64,000 nt of DNA, from assembly GCF_947494555.1 (NCBI RefSeq), contig NZ_CANLVF010000003.1, forward strand, positions 62,001-126,000, read 5' to 3'. The position numbers were made by a program, and so were the translations under genes. Numbering within the stretch: position 1 is the first letter of the stretch; the number at the start of each line of letters is the position of its first letter. Shown piece by piece: positions 1 through 8,655 of the stretch. Source of the DNA: an uncultured Roseibium sp. Lineage in GTDB: Bacteria > Pseudomonadota > Alphaproteobacteria > Rhizobiales > Stappiaceae. The notes beneath the pieces are model-generated. The model saw nothing but the letters and a program-made list of their open reading frames with translations. It made no database searches and was not told the DNA's origin.

Positions 1-844
1 CTGCAGCGAGGTCGAAACGTGCTGCAAACCGTGTCGCGGCGAGGTCGGCGAGGCGCATACCGGTTTCAGCGCCAGAGGGCGCATCGCCCTGCACCGGTCG
101 GGAGTCGGCCAGCGTTACCGCCGCCAGGGCCTCGATAACGCGGGGACTGTCAATCTCGCGCAATGCTGACAGCAGGAATTCAGCTGTAGCAAGATCCCCT
201 GATCCGGCAGCTGCGGTCAGACGATCCTCTGCCTGAGCGTCTCCCAGTTTCGCTAGTGCGGTATCCACCATCAATCCCATAGAAACGGCAGGAGACGGCG
301 GGGAAACTTCGGTGAGTTCATCGCCTCTGGCGTCCCGCAGTTCCCGAAGAACCGCAATCGTCTCTTCCGTCGCCGGATCATGGGCCAATATTAGGATTGC
401 ACCGCCTGCCGTCAGGCCATTTTCGACAGCCTTGCGGATCTGATCACCGACACCTGGCTGTATCGCGTCCGGTCCAAGACGGTAGATCGCAGCAGCAGCG
501 CGTGTTGCGATATCGTCAACCGGGTCCGAGAGTGCACCGGCGAGCACCGGTGCAGTTGCAGGATCGTCTATCCGTCCAAGCATCGTTACGGCCTCACGCC
601 GGACCGTTTCGTTGTTGTCGGCAAGCAAACGCTCCAGTGCGGATATGGCAGCTGCCGTTGGTGCGGGCAGCTGACCGAGCGGCCCGTAGTCACCGGTTTT
701 TACTGCTTCGAACGCCTGAAAAAGGCTGGCTTCGTTGAAGGAATTGGTCACAGTCGACCTCCTTTGCTCTGCGCCCACACCGCCCGACACGACGGTTATG
801 GCGGTGGCGATTGCCACAGCAACAATTGCGAGTTTCCAGCGCAT
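1..844 (-). CDS. Exported HEAT-repeat protein, partial (3' end beyond left edge)
   Basis: The reading frame begins at an ATG whose A is also the last base of the upstream protease gene's TGA (TGATG overlap), so the two are translationally coupled, and it stays open to the window edge (281 codons visible). The N-terminus MRWKLAIVAVAIATAITVV is a signal peptide or membrane anchor. The mature part contains HEAT/PBS-lyase-like alpha repeats, for example ALERLLADNNETVRREAVTMLG and VLAGALSDPVDDIATRAAAAI, which usually form protein-binding solenoids. I infer a periplasmic scaffold working with the protease encoded just upstream. No catalytic motif is seen. The C-terminus is missing, so a further domain cannot be excluded. 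Confidence 0.75.
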   Translation of the reverse strand, partial: MRWKLAIVAVAIATAITVVSGGVGAEQRRSTVTNSFNEASLFQAFEAVKTGDYGPLGQLPAPTAAAISALERLLADNNETVRREAVTMLGRIDDPATAPVLAGALSDPVDDIATRAAAAIYRLGPDAIQPGVGDQIRKAVENGLTAGGAILILAHDPATEETIAVLRELRDARGDELTEVSPPSPAVSMGLMVDTALAKLGDAQAEDRLTAAAGSGDLATAEFLLSALREIDSPRVIEALAAVTLADSRPVQGDAPSGAETGMRLADLAATRFAARFDLAA

Positions 845-1989
845 CACGGGTTCATGACATTTGCATGTGCCCGTGGAATGAAAGCGCCAGCGCCCTGGCC
901 ACCGACCATCAGGTCCCGCGCATTTACGGTATGGGCACTCACCCCAAGGTGATGCCCAATCTCATGCGCCAGAACATGCCAGAACGGCCAGGCAAGATCG
1001 TCTTCAAGCAGACAATTGCCACCGGCCGTACCTGCATCGGCTCCGTCGCCCAGTTTCTCGTCCTGCTCATAGCGCCAGACGAAAAAGACATTGAGATCTG
1101 ATGCCGCATCTCGATTGGCGACGACCTTGCGCCACTCGTCCGTCCCAGGCACGCCGGTCCATTTGACAATCTGCCCGAGGTTGCCGGCGACGGAGTAGCT
1201 CGGATTGACGGAACGCTTTACCAGTTCGACGTTGATCTGATCCTGAAAAAGCTTGTTGGCGTGGTCAAATGTGGGCTGCAGACTACCCGGCTTACGTCTG
1301 GTCTGGTGACCGGAGGTATCGCTCACATAGTTGAAGGTCATTGTCACGGTCTTCTTTGACTTCACCGAAACGTCGAGCCTGACAACGGTCGCGGGGCCTT
1401 TCTTGGCCAAAATCTGGATGTTCGATTTTGTATGGCCCTTGATGATGAACTCGCGCCCACCGTGGACGAAACACTTCTTCACTTCATGAACAGTCGCAAC
1501 GCCGGTGTTGGCGCTTACCACCGTAAGATCCGCACCGTCCATCAGGCGAATGCGCCGTTCGCCGTTTAAGGGGACCATTTGCCAACGGGGAATAGTGGTG
1601 TTGTCGAACCCTTGAAGCTCTTGTGCCGCCTCGAAGCGTGGCGCGTTCGGACCGGGTGGAGCGGGTGAAACGGGATTGGCACCACCTGGCATCTTCTGAA
1701 AAATCTGATCGAGACGGTTCAAGGTATCGCGGCCGACGATGCCGTCGACTGAGCAACCGTCCTGCTCGGTTTGGAACTTGCGTGTCGCGGCATAGGTCTC
1801 CTGACCAAAAATGCCGTCCATAACGCCGCCTGCACCGGTGGAATTCGGGAGATTGAAATTGAGATCGACGTAAGCTTTCTGCACAAGGGCGACTGCATCG
1901 CCCCTTTCACCCCACTTCATGTATGGAGAATTTTGTGCCGCGGACTGGAGCCGCACGTTGTCCTTAAAGCGATCAGATGTCAGAGCCAT
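844..1989 (-). CDS. Metzincin-type zinc protease with N-terminal peptidoglycan-binding domain
   Basis: 381 aa. Residues about 25-95 form a PG_binding_1-like domain (WGERGDAVALVQKAYVDL and DGIFGQETYAATRKFQ). Residues about 140-210 look like a beta-rich spacer. The C-terminus carries a complete metzincin signature HEIGHHLGVSAH (zinc ligands H342, H346 and H353, catalytic E343, G349), followed by a possible Met-turn at DLM (M361). No signal peptide is visible, which is odd for a wall-binding protease and suggests export by a non-Sec route or action after lysis. The gene is coupled to the HEAT-repeat gene downstream. Substrate is unknown. The protease fold is well supported; everything about its role is inference. 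Confidence 0.8.
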   Translation of the reverse strand: MALTSDRFKDNVRLQSAAQNSPYMKWGERGDAVALVQKAYVDLNFNLPNSTGAGGVMDGIFGQETYAATRKFQTEQDGCSVDGIVGRDTLNRLDQIFQKMPGGANPVSPAPPGPNAPRFEAAQELQGFDNTTIPRWQMVPLNGERRIRLMDGADLTVVSANTGVATVHEVKKCFVHGGREFIIKGHTKSNIQILAKKGPATVVRLDVSVKSKKTVTMTFNYVSDTSGHQTRRKPGSLQPTFDHANKLFQDQINVELVKRSVNPSYSVAGNLGQIVKWTGVPGTDEWRKVVANRDAASDLNVFFVWRYEQDEKLGDGADAGTAGGNCLLEDDLAWPFWHVLAHEIGHHLGVSAHTVNARDLMVGGQGAGAFIPRAHANVMNP

Positions 1990-2253
1990 TCCGGCAGTCC
2001 TCTTCTACGTACGCCCTGAACTGAAACACCCCCAGTCGGCCTGCCTAAGATGCTTCACGTTACGTCAGAATATCGCAAAGGAGGACTTAGCGCGAGTCGA
2101 GATTGCGCAATCAACCAAGGGTTAGCCCACGAAGTCTGGCGTGTGATCGGCCAATATCAAGGATCGGCGTTTACCCGGCCAAGCCTTGCCACGGGGCAGT
2201 ACATCCTGCCACGTTTCCGGCGCCGCACTCACCTGGAAATGATGCTTTCCGCC

Positions 2254-3033
2254 TTACAAGCCAATGGCTTGCTTTCGTTTTTTTGCCAGTGCTTCCCGGC
2301 GATCCCGGTTTTCTCCCACCCGGAATGACATTTCCACGAAGTCAAGATGGTCTCTTGCAGCCGCATCCGCTTCGTCTGCATCACCGGCAAGCACAGCATC
2401 GGCGATACGCTTGTGCTGTTCCATCAAACGGTCGCCTGATCCGTCGATGCTGCGCAGGAAGCGGCGATTGTAAAAAACGCCGCGGCGTGTGAGATCATAT
2501 ATGGAGCGCATCATGTGGATCAGCATGGCATTGTGGCTGGCATTGACGACGATGCTGTGAAATTTCACATCCGCCTCTTCGGAGGCTTCAAGATCGCCTT
2601 CGACCTGCGCCCGCTGCAGTTCCGCAATCACCTCCTCGATCGCCGCCCGGTCGGAAGGCGTTGCCCGCTCGGACGCGAGCCGGGCCGCGAAAGCCTCCTG
2701 CTCCTTGCGGTATTCCAGATAGTCATAAAAGGCGACGCCGTGGCGGGCATAAAGGCTGATCAGCGCGGGGCTCATGGCCTGGCCGGAGAGCTGGGCGACA
2801 AACGTCCCCTCGCCGTGGCGGACATGTAGCAGACCGAGATCTTCCAGACGCTTGAGCGCGTCTCTGACCTTTGGCCGGGAAACGTCGAACCTTTCCGACA
2901 GTTCCCGTTCTGAAGGCAACCGCGCACCTTCCTGCAGAATGCCCTGCACGATGAGGTTTTCGATCTGATTTGCGACCAGATCGACGACAGATTCCGCGGC
3001 AATTGGTTCGAACAAGCTATTCAGGTCACCCAT
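2254..3033 (-). CDS. FadR-family GntR regulator, probable lactate-responsive repressor
   Basis: 259 aa. The N-terminal winged helix (about residues 15-80, LPSERELSERFDVSRPKVRDALKRLEDLGLL) is the GntR DNA-binding domain. Residues about 95-240 form the all-helical FCD ligand domain, with histidines at KFHSIV, SHN and EQHKRI spaced as in metal-dependent FCD proteins. LldR and PdhR, which sense lactate and pyruvate, belong to this group. The gene is divergent from a dctP-dctQM-dld cluster, with operator-like inverted repeats between them. I infer that it represses D-lactate uptake and oxidation, and possibly itself, until the substrate binds. The ligand is not proven by sequence. Confidence 0.85.
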   Translation of the reverse strand: MGDLNSLFEPIAAESVVDLVANQIENLIVQGILQEGARLPSERELSERFDVSRPKVRDALKRLEDLGLLHVRHGEGTFVAQLSGQAMSPALISLYARHGVAFYDYLEYRKEQEAFAARLASERATPSDRAAIEEVIAELQRAQVEGDLEASEEADVKFHSIVVNASHNAMLIHMMRSIYDLTRRGVFYNRRFLRSIDGSGDRLMEQHKRIADAVLAGDADEADAAARDHLDFVEMSFRVGENRDRREALAKKRKQAIGL

Positions 3034-3053
3034 ACGGCACCTCCAATAAGATT

Positions 3054-3070
3054 GGTAATCTTGGTTTACC
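3054..3070. promoter_or_regulatory. Candidate GntR operator near the regulator start
   Basis: A 17-bp interrupted palindrome, GGTAA-N7-TTACC, lies about 20 bp upstream of the GntR start codon. The same GGTAA/TTACC ends bound the larger inverted repeat on the dctP side, suggesting one protein recognises both. Inference from sequence symmetry only. Confidence 0.5.
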
Positions 3071-3172
3071 TCACATGCAAGTATTTTCCCCGATACACAT
3101 CCGTTTATGCACCTAGATTCAATTCCTTAAGCGCCCACGGCTTGCCGGGTGAGCTCAAATCTGATCACTAGT

Positions 3173-3218
3173 GGTAAATAAAATTGTTGACTAAGTTAGA
3201 AGGTTAATTTTATTTACC
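3173..3218. promoter_or_regulatory. Long inverted repeat enclosing the dctP promoter
   Basis: Two perfectly complementary 13-bp arms (GGTAAATAAAATT at 3173-3185 and AATTTTATTTACC at 3206-3218) are separated by 20 bp. A TTGACT -35 candidate at 3187-3192 lies between the arms and a TATTTA-like -10 at about 3211-3216 lies in the right arm. A repressor bound to the arms would cover the promoter. The dctP start is 65 bp downstream. Confidence 0.6.
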
Positions 3219-3282
3219 TCTGGTTTTTGGTGATGGCAGACCGTGACGGACTGCCGAAAACCACGTGTTTGGAGGAGATAAA

Positions 3283-4332
3283 ATGACCAAGCTTTTGACC
3301 AGCCTTCTGCTTGCCGCGGGCCTTGCCGCGCAGCCTGCCCTTGCCGCCGACAAACTGCTTCTGAAAGTCCCCGTTGCGTTTTCAACCGAACTGCCGAGCC
3401 TTGGCACGCCGATCCCGCGCGTCGCCGAAGAAGTCGAAGTGATGTCCGCCGGCACGTTGCGCATGAAGGTGTATGAACCCGGCAAATTGGTCCCGCCATT
3501 CGAAATTCTGGACGCTGTCTCTTCGGGCAAGATCAATGCCGGCTACACGACGGCCGGCTATTGGGCCGGCAAGATTCCGGCCGCACCGCTGTTTTCGGCG
3601 ATCCCGTTCGGACCGGAAGCCGGTGAGTACATGGCCTGGATCTATTACGGCAACGGCCTGGATCTGTACCAGCGCATGTATGACGAGGCGGGCTACAATG
3701 TGAAAGTTCTGCCCTGCGCGGTGATCGCACCTGAAACGTCCGGCTGGTTTTCCAAGGAAATCAATTCCGCGGACGATCTGAAGGGCCTGAAGATGCGCTT
3801 CTTCGGCCTTGGCGGAAAAGTGATGGAAAAGCTCGGTGTCGCAACATCCCTGCTGCCGGGCGGCGAAATCTTCCCCGCCCTTGAAAAAGGCGCCATCGAT
3901 GCGACAGAGTTCTCCATGCCGGCAATCGACCAGCGTCTCGGCTTTCACAAGGTGGCCAAGTACAACTACTTCCCCGGCTGGCACCAGCAGGCGACCGTCT
4001 TTGAGCTTCTGATCAACAAGGACGTCTGGAATGCCGCATCCGAACAGCATCAGCATATCCTGGCCGAAGCCTGCAAAGCGTCCATGGCCGACAGCTTTGC
4101 CGAAGGTGAAGCCCTGCAATTCGACGCCCTGAAGCGCAACGTGGAGGAAAACGGGGTCGAGATCCGCAAGTGGAGCCCGGAAATGCTGCAGCTCTTCCGT
4201 GATACCTGGGAAGAAGTCGCGGCAGAAGAAAGCGCAAACAACGCCTATTTCGCCGAGGTCTATGCCGACCTGACCGCGTTCCGCACGAACTACGACCTGT
4301 GGGAACAGAACGCGTTCCTTCCCCGCTTCTGA
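3283..4332 (+). CDS. dctP: TRAP transporter solute-binding protein (DctP), probably for lactate
   Basis: 349 aa, with the start chosen at the ATG six bases after a strong GGAGGAG ribosome site; an in-frame ATG 18 bp earlier would place that site inside the gene. The first 22 residues (MTKLLTSLLLAAGLAAQPALA) are a Sec signal peptide. The mature protein matches the TAXI/DctP periplasmic binder plan, with a typical core (DDLKGLKMRFFGLGGKVMEKLG, then GGEIFPALEKGAIDATEFSMP) in which the conserved arginine-bearing strand binds the carboxylate. It belongs to the long-helix subgroup that includes 2-oxo and hydroxy acid binders. Followed by the fused membrane subunits and a D-lactate dehydrogenase, so lactate is the likeliest ligand (inference). 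Confidence 0.9.
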   Translation: MTKLLTSLLLAAGLAAQPALAADKLLLKVPVAFSTELPSLGTPIPRVAEEVEVMSAGTLRMKVYEPGKLVPPFEILDAVSSGKINAGYTTAGYWAGKIPAAPLFSAIPFGPEAGEYMAWIYYGNGLDLYQRMYDEAGYNVKVLPCAVIAPETSGWFSKEINSADDLKGLKMRFFGLGGKVMEKLGVATSLLPGGEIFPALEKGAIDATEFSMPAIDQRLGFHKVAKYNYFPGWHQQATVFELLINKDVWNAASEQHQHILAEACKASMADSFAEGEALQFDALKRNVEENGVEIRKWSPEMLQLFRDTWEEVAAEESANNAYFAEVYADLTAFRTNYDLWEQNAFLPRF

Positions 4333-4342
4333 CAAAGCCCCT

Positions 4343-4368
4343 GCCGTGCCCGCTTTTTCGGGCACGGC
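4343..4368 (+). terminator. Intercistronic hairpin between dctP and dctQM
   Basis: A perfect 10-bp stem (GCCGTGCCCG / CGGGCACGGC) with a six-base loop sits 10 bp after the dctP stop. Such a hairpin commonly lets the binding-protein message be more abundant than the permease message by attenuation or by protecting the 3' end. Confidence 0.7.
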
Positions 4369-4455
4369 CTCTTTCGGCTTTCAGCGCGCCAGCAAGGGTC
4401 TTTTGCCAACGCCGCGCAAAGCTAAGCCGTACCGGACTTGAGGAGGACCGGCACC

Positions 4456-6522
4456 ATGAGCATGAACACGAATTACGAAGGCGATCTCGCCCAGCATTAT
4501 GAGGCGATCACCGAACACAAGGACCCGGACCGCTTCGGTCTCGCGGTCGCAATCGACACCTTCGTAAAAGCCACCGGCCACGTGGTCATGCTGGCCAATC
4601 TGTTGCTGGTCGCCGCCATCGTTACCCAGGTTGTTCTGCGCTATGCGTTCAACGTAAACCTGCCCAAGCTCGATGAACTCCAGTGGCACATCTACGGCCT
4701 CGTGACGATGATCGGGGTCTCCTATGCGCTGACCACCGACAGCCACGTGCGCGTCGATCTCATGCATATGCAACTCTCGCGCCGGGCACAGAGGATCGTC
4801 GAGATCCTGGGTATCCTGTTCCTGTTGACCCCGTTCATATGGCTGATGGCCGACCAGGGGCTCGACTATTTTCAGGAAAGTTTCCGCGTCAACGAGCGCT
4901 CATCTTCCGCCACAGGCCTGCCCTTCCGTTGGGCGTTCAAGGCGATCATCCCGATCAGTTTCGTCCTTCTGGGCATTGCAGCGCTCGCGCGCCTTCTGCA
5001 CGACGTTCACGCTCTGATTGTTGCGCATCCTTCCGAACGGCAAGGTGCTGGCCTCACAAGGCTTCTGGTTCTGATCGGCATCTTTGCGCTGATCACGGCC
5101 GGCTTGTCTACCCTTGTGGAGACGACAGAAGAAATGCTCGTCATTGCGATGTTCATGAGCTTTGTCGGCTTGCTCTTCACCGGATTTCCGGTCGCCTGGA
5201 CACTGGCCGGAACAGGGATGATATTCTGCGGCCTCGCCTATCAGTTCGACATGGGCAACATGGCCTGGACCGGTCTGGAGGATACTTTCACTGGTCTTGA
5301 CTACCTGACCCTCGGCGCCGTCGTGAACCGGGTCTATGCGGTCATGTCGAATGCCGTTCTCGTGGCGCTGCCCATGTTTATCTTCATGGGACTGATGCTC
5401 GATGAAAGCGGTGTCGCCGAGCGGCTCATGACCTCCATGACGCGTCTCTTTGGCACCGTGCGCGGCGGTCTTGCCATAACGGTGACCCTGATCGGCATCA
5501 TTCTTGCCGCCTCAACTGGCATCGTCGGTGCGTCCGTCGTGCTTCTCGGCGTTCTGTCTCTGCCGGCCATGATGCAGCACCGGTACTCCAAGACCCTTTC
5601 GACGGGTGTCGTCGCAGCCTCCGGGACGCTCGGCATCCTGATCCCGCCGTCCATCATGCTTGTCATCATGGCGGACCAGATGGCGCTTTCGGTCGGCGAT
5701 CTCTTCATGGCGGCCGCCATTCCCGGCATGCTGCTGGGTGCGATCTACCTGCTCTATATTTTCGTTCTGGCCCTGTTGAACCCGAAAGCGGCGCCGGCGC
5801 CCGAAGGCGCAAGTGCACCGGACTGGGAGGCGTTCAAGGATATCCTGGTTGCGCTTGTTCCGCCGCTTCTGCTGATCTTCGCCGTTTTGGGGTCGATTTT
5901 CGCGGGCATCTGCACGCCAACGGAAGCCTCGGGCATCGGCGCGATCGGCGCCACTCTCCTGGCGCTTGCCTATCGCAAGCTGACTTTCCGGAAAACCTGG
6001 AACGTGCTCAAGGCAACCTTCAACACGACCGCCTACATCTTCGCGATCTTTCTCGGCGCCACGGTCTTTTCGTTCGTCCTGAGAGAACTCGGCGGCGACG
6101 AGCTGATCGAAAGCATGGTCTCTTCGACCGGGCTGGGGCCGAGCGGAACGGTCATCTTTATCCTGTGCATCGTCTTCCTGCTCGGGTTTGTACTCGACTG
6201 GATCGAAATCACGCTGATCGTGCTTCCGCTGATGCGGCCCATCGTCAACGGGCTCGGACTCGATATCCCCGGCTTCGGTGCCATCGATGAGCCCGCGCTG
6301 GTCTGGTTCGTGATCCTGGTTGCGGTCACCCTCCAGACGTCTTTCCTGACACCGCCGGTGGGTTTCTCGCTCTTTTATCTGAAAGGCGTCTGCCCGGACG
6401 GCATCAAGCTGACGGATATCTATAAGGGGATCGTGCCGTTCGTGCTGCTGCAGCTCTTCGGTCTGGCGCTCGTCTTCCTCTGGCCCGCGCTCGCCACCTG
6501 GCTGCCCTCGGTCGCTTATTGA
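4456..6522 (+). CDS. Fused TRAP transporter permease (DctQ-DctM)
   Basis: 688 aa. The ATG at 4456 follows AGGAGG at 4441-4446; an ORF start 18 bp earlier has no such signal. Residues about 35-200 are a DctQ-type four-helix small subunit (TQVVLRYAFNVNLPKLDELQ and the following HVRVDLMH are characteristic). The rest is the DctM/DedA-like large subunit of about 12 helices, with the conserved GxxxG-rich elements (FPVAWTLAGTG, GILIPPSIMLVI, TPTEASGIGAIGA, SFLTPPVGFSLFYLKG). The fusion of Q and M is a known TRAP arrangement. It drives sodium-coupled uptake of the substrate delivered by the upstream DctP. A hairpin lies just after its stop. Confidence 0.93.
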   Translation: MSMNTNYEGDLAQHYEAITEHKDPDRFGLAVAIDTFVKATGHVVMLANLLLVAAIVTQVVLRYAFNVNLPKLDELQWHIYGLVTMIGVSYALTTDSHVRVDLMHMQLSRRAQRIVEILGILFLLTPFIWLMADQGLDYFQESFRVNERSSSATGLPFRWAFKAIIPISFVLLGIAALARLLHDVHALIVAHPSERQGAGLTRLLVLIGIFALITAGLSTLVETTEEMLVIAMFMSFVGLLFTGFPVAWTLAGTGMIFCGLAYQFDMGNMAWTGLEDTFTGLDYLTLGAVVNRVYAVMSNAVLVALPMFIFMGLMLDESGVAERLMTSMTRLFGTVRGGLAITVTLIGIILAASTGIVGASVVLLGVLSLPAMMQHRYSKTLSTGVVAASGTLGILIPPSIMLVIMADQMALSVGDLFMAAAIPGMLLGAIYLLYIFVLALLNPKAAPAPEGASAPDWEAFKDILVALVPPLLLIFAVLGSIFAGICTPTEASGIGAIGATLLALAYRKLTFRKTWNVLKATFNTTAYIFAIFLGATVFSFVLRELGGDELIESMVSSTGLGPSGTVIFILCIVFLLGFVLDWIEITLIVLPLMRPIVNGLGLDIPGFGAIDEPALVWFVILVAVTLQTSFLTPPVGFSLFYLKGVCPDGIKLTDIYKGIVPFVLLQLFGLALVFLWPALATWLPSVAY

Positions 6523-6529
6523 TCAATCC

Positions 6530-6556
6530 GGCAGGCCGGACTTCCGGCCTGCCTTT
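6530..6556 (+). terminator. Hairpin between dctQM and dld
   Basis: A perfect 10-bp stem GGCAGGCCGG / CCGGCCTGCC with a four-base loop, followed by TTT. It lies between the permease stop and the dld start, so it is either a partial terminator or an mRNA-processing boundary within the operon. Confidence 0.6.
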
Positions 6557-6577
6557 CGCCCAGGCATGAGGTTTCGG

Positions 6578-8296
6578 ATGAAAAACGACGCTCTGATTCA
6601 AAGGCTGAAGGACGTTGTCGGACCCCGGCACTGTCTGACGGATGCCCGCAAGACCGAACGATACCGCAAAGGTTTCAGGTCCGGCCAGGGCGAGGCAATA
6701 GCTGTTGTCGTGCCGGGTACACTCGTTGAGATGTGGCGCGTTCTTGAGGCCGTCGTCGCTGCGGACTGCATCACGATCATGCAGGCGGCCAATACCGGCT
6801 TGACGGAAGGCTCGACCCCAAAAGACACATATGACCGCAGTGTCGTGATCATCTCGACGCTGCGTCTCGACAAGCTGCATGCTCTGGATGATGGCCGCCA
6901 GATCGTCAGCCAACCCGGCGGGACGCTTTTCAAGCTGGAAAAGCTCCTGAAGCCATTGGGACGGCAACCTCATTCGGTGATTGGCTCGTCCTGCATCGGC
7001 GCGTCCATCATCGGCGGCGTCTGTAACAATTCCGGCGGGGCCCTTGTCCGGCGCGGCCCGGTTTATACGGAACTCTCCCTCTACGCGCAGATCGATGCGG
7101 CAGGCGAACTGCAACTGATCAATCACCTGGGCATAAACCTCGGCCAATCCCCTGAAGAAATTCTCGGCAAGCTTGATCGGGATGAGATCGATCCCGCACA
7201 CGTTGACTGGGAAACCGGGCGGGCCTCGGACGACACGTACGGTGAGCGTGTGCGCGACATCGATGCCGAGACCCCGGCGCGCTACAACGCTGACCCGCGC
7301 GGACTTTACGAGTCCTCCGGTTCAGCCGGTAAAGTGGCCGTCTTCGCTGTGCGACTTGATACCTTCCCGATCGAGACCGGCGACAAGGTCTACTACATCG
7401 GCACCAATGACGCCCGCCAACTGACGGATTTGCGTCGCCGCCTTCTTGCCGACCTGCCAGAGCTTCCCGTCAGCGGCGAATATCTGCACCGCGAGTGCTT
7501 CGACGTTGCCCATCGGTATGGCAAGGACACGGTTTTGATGATCGACTGGTTCGGCACCGACCGGTTGCCCTTATTCTTCGCCTTGAAGGGAGCGACCGAC
7601 GCCCGTTTGAACAAGGTGCCTTTCCTGCCGAAAAACCTGAGCGACAGATTCATGCAGTTTCTGTCCCGCCTCGCACCCGAAGCCTTACCGTCGCGAATGC
7701 TCGACTACCGCGCGCGTTTTGAACATCACCTGATCCTGAAAGTTTCCGGCGCGACCGCTGCCCAGACCGAAACGATCCTCAACGAAACGATCGGAAGTGA
7801 CGGCTGGTTCCTGTGCGACGACAAGGAAGCGGGCAAGGCCATGCTGCATCGTTTTGCCGCTGCGGGCGCTGCGGTGCGCTACGGCGCGGTTCATACTGGC
7901 GCGTGCGAGGACATTCTGGCACTCGATATTGCCCTGCGGCGCAACGACGAGGACTGGTTCGAGCAGTTGCCAGAGGAGATTGAGGATCAACTTGCAGCCA
8001 AACTCTACTACGGGCACTTCCTGTGCCACGTCCTGCATCAGGACTATGTCGTGAAAAAAGGCTGCGATCCGAAAAAACTGAAGGCACGGCTTCTGGAAAT
8101 CCTGGACCAGCGCGGCGCCGAATATCCGGCCGAACACAATGTCGGACACATTTACACAGCTAAGCCAGCCCTTGCCAACCACTACCAATCGCTTGACCCG
8201 ACGAACAGTTTCAACCCCGGCATCGGCAAGATGTCGCGCGAAAAACACTATGCGCAAGGTTGCTGCGGTTCGCGTGGAAAAGAAGCGGCCGAGTAA
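6578..8296 (+). CDS. dld: Quinone-dependent D-lactate dehydrogenase
   Basis: 572 aa, almost the length of E. coli Dld (571). The start at 6578 has GAGG six bases upstream; another ATG lies 12 bp earlier. Residues about 40-210 form the FAD PCMH domain, with QAANTGLTEGSTP and HSVIGSSCIGASIIGGVCNN matching the Dld signature. The middle and C-terminal parts (DTPARYNADP-like stretch, ESSGSAGKVAVFAVRLDTFP, HFLCHVLHQDYVVKKG) match the Dld cap and membrane-binding domains. It is a peripheral inner-membrane flavoenzyme oxidising D-lactate to pyruvate and reducing quinone. Placed after a TRAP transporter and controlled by a GntR regulator, it completes an uptake-and-use module. Confidence 0.95.
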   Translation: MKNDALIQRLKDVVGPRHCLTDARKTERYRKGFRSGQGEAIAVVVPGTLVEMWRVLEAVVAADCITIMQAANTGLTEGSTPKDTYDRSVVIISTLRLDKLHALDDGRQIVSQPGGTLFKLEKLLKPLGRQPHSVIGSSCIGASIIGGVCNNSGGALVRRGPVYTELSLYAQIDAAGELQLINHLGINLGQSPEEILGKLDRDEIDPAHVDWETGRASDDTYGERVRDIDAETPARYNADPRGLYESSGSAGKVAVFAVRLDTFPIETGDKVYYIGTNDARQLTDLRRRLLADLPELPVSGEYLHRECFDVAHRYGKDTVLMIDWFGTDRLPLFFALKGATDARLNKVPFLPKNLSDRFMQFLSRLAPEALPSRMLDYRARFEHHLILKVSGATAAQTETILNETIGSDGWFLCDDKEAGKAMLHRFAAAGAAVRYGAVHTGACEDILALDIALRRNDEDWFEQLPEEIEDQLAAKLYYGHFLCHVLHQDYVVKKGCDPKKLKARLLEILDQRGAEYPAEHNVGHIYTAKPALANHYQSLDPTNSFNPGIGKMSREKHYAQGCCGSRGKEAAE

Positions 8297-8655
8297 TTGT
8301 ATCCGGTCGCTCGAACTGGTTTGAACGCGGCTGCGAATCTATAAAACTGGAACAGTCTGCTTCATGATGGTCACCGGACAATAGTCGGGCGCACGTCAAT
8401 TTCCGGATTGTGGCGAGCGCCGGCTTTCGTGGCAATCATTCCAACGGCCGAAAACCGAATTCGATGAGAACTCCGGAAAGGTCGGGCCCGCCACTGCGAT
8501 TGCCTCTGATTGAGAGTTGCGCTTCACCTTGTGGTCGCAGTGTCGTTGTGGTTTTACAATCACGACTGGAGCATTGACGGACAACACTTTCACAGACAAC
8601 AAGGTCGGCCCTGTGAGTTTCCAGTCAAGTCCCGTTTGAGATTGGAAGTGGTGGT
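8297..8655. other. Intergenic region with no recognised element
   Basis: 359 bp between dld and the LysE-type gene. Open frames here are short and antisense, with no ribosome site or family resemblance. I see no convincing terminator or RNA gene. Confidence 0.5.

Noticed and set aside
3382..4365. 327-codon minus-strand frame opposite dctP
   Set aside because: Shadow of dctP created by GC-rich codons; no ribosome site or motif.
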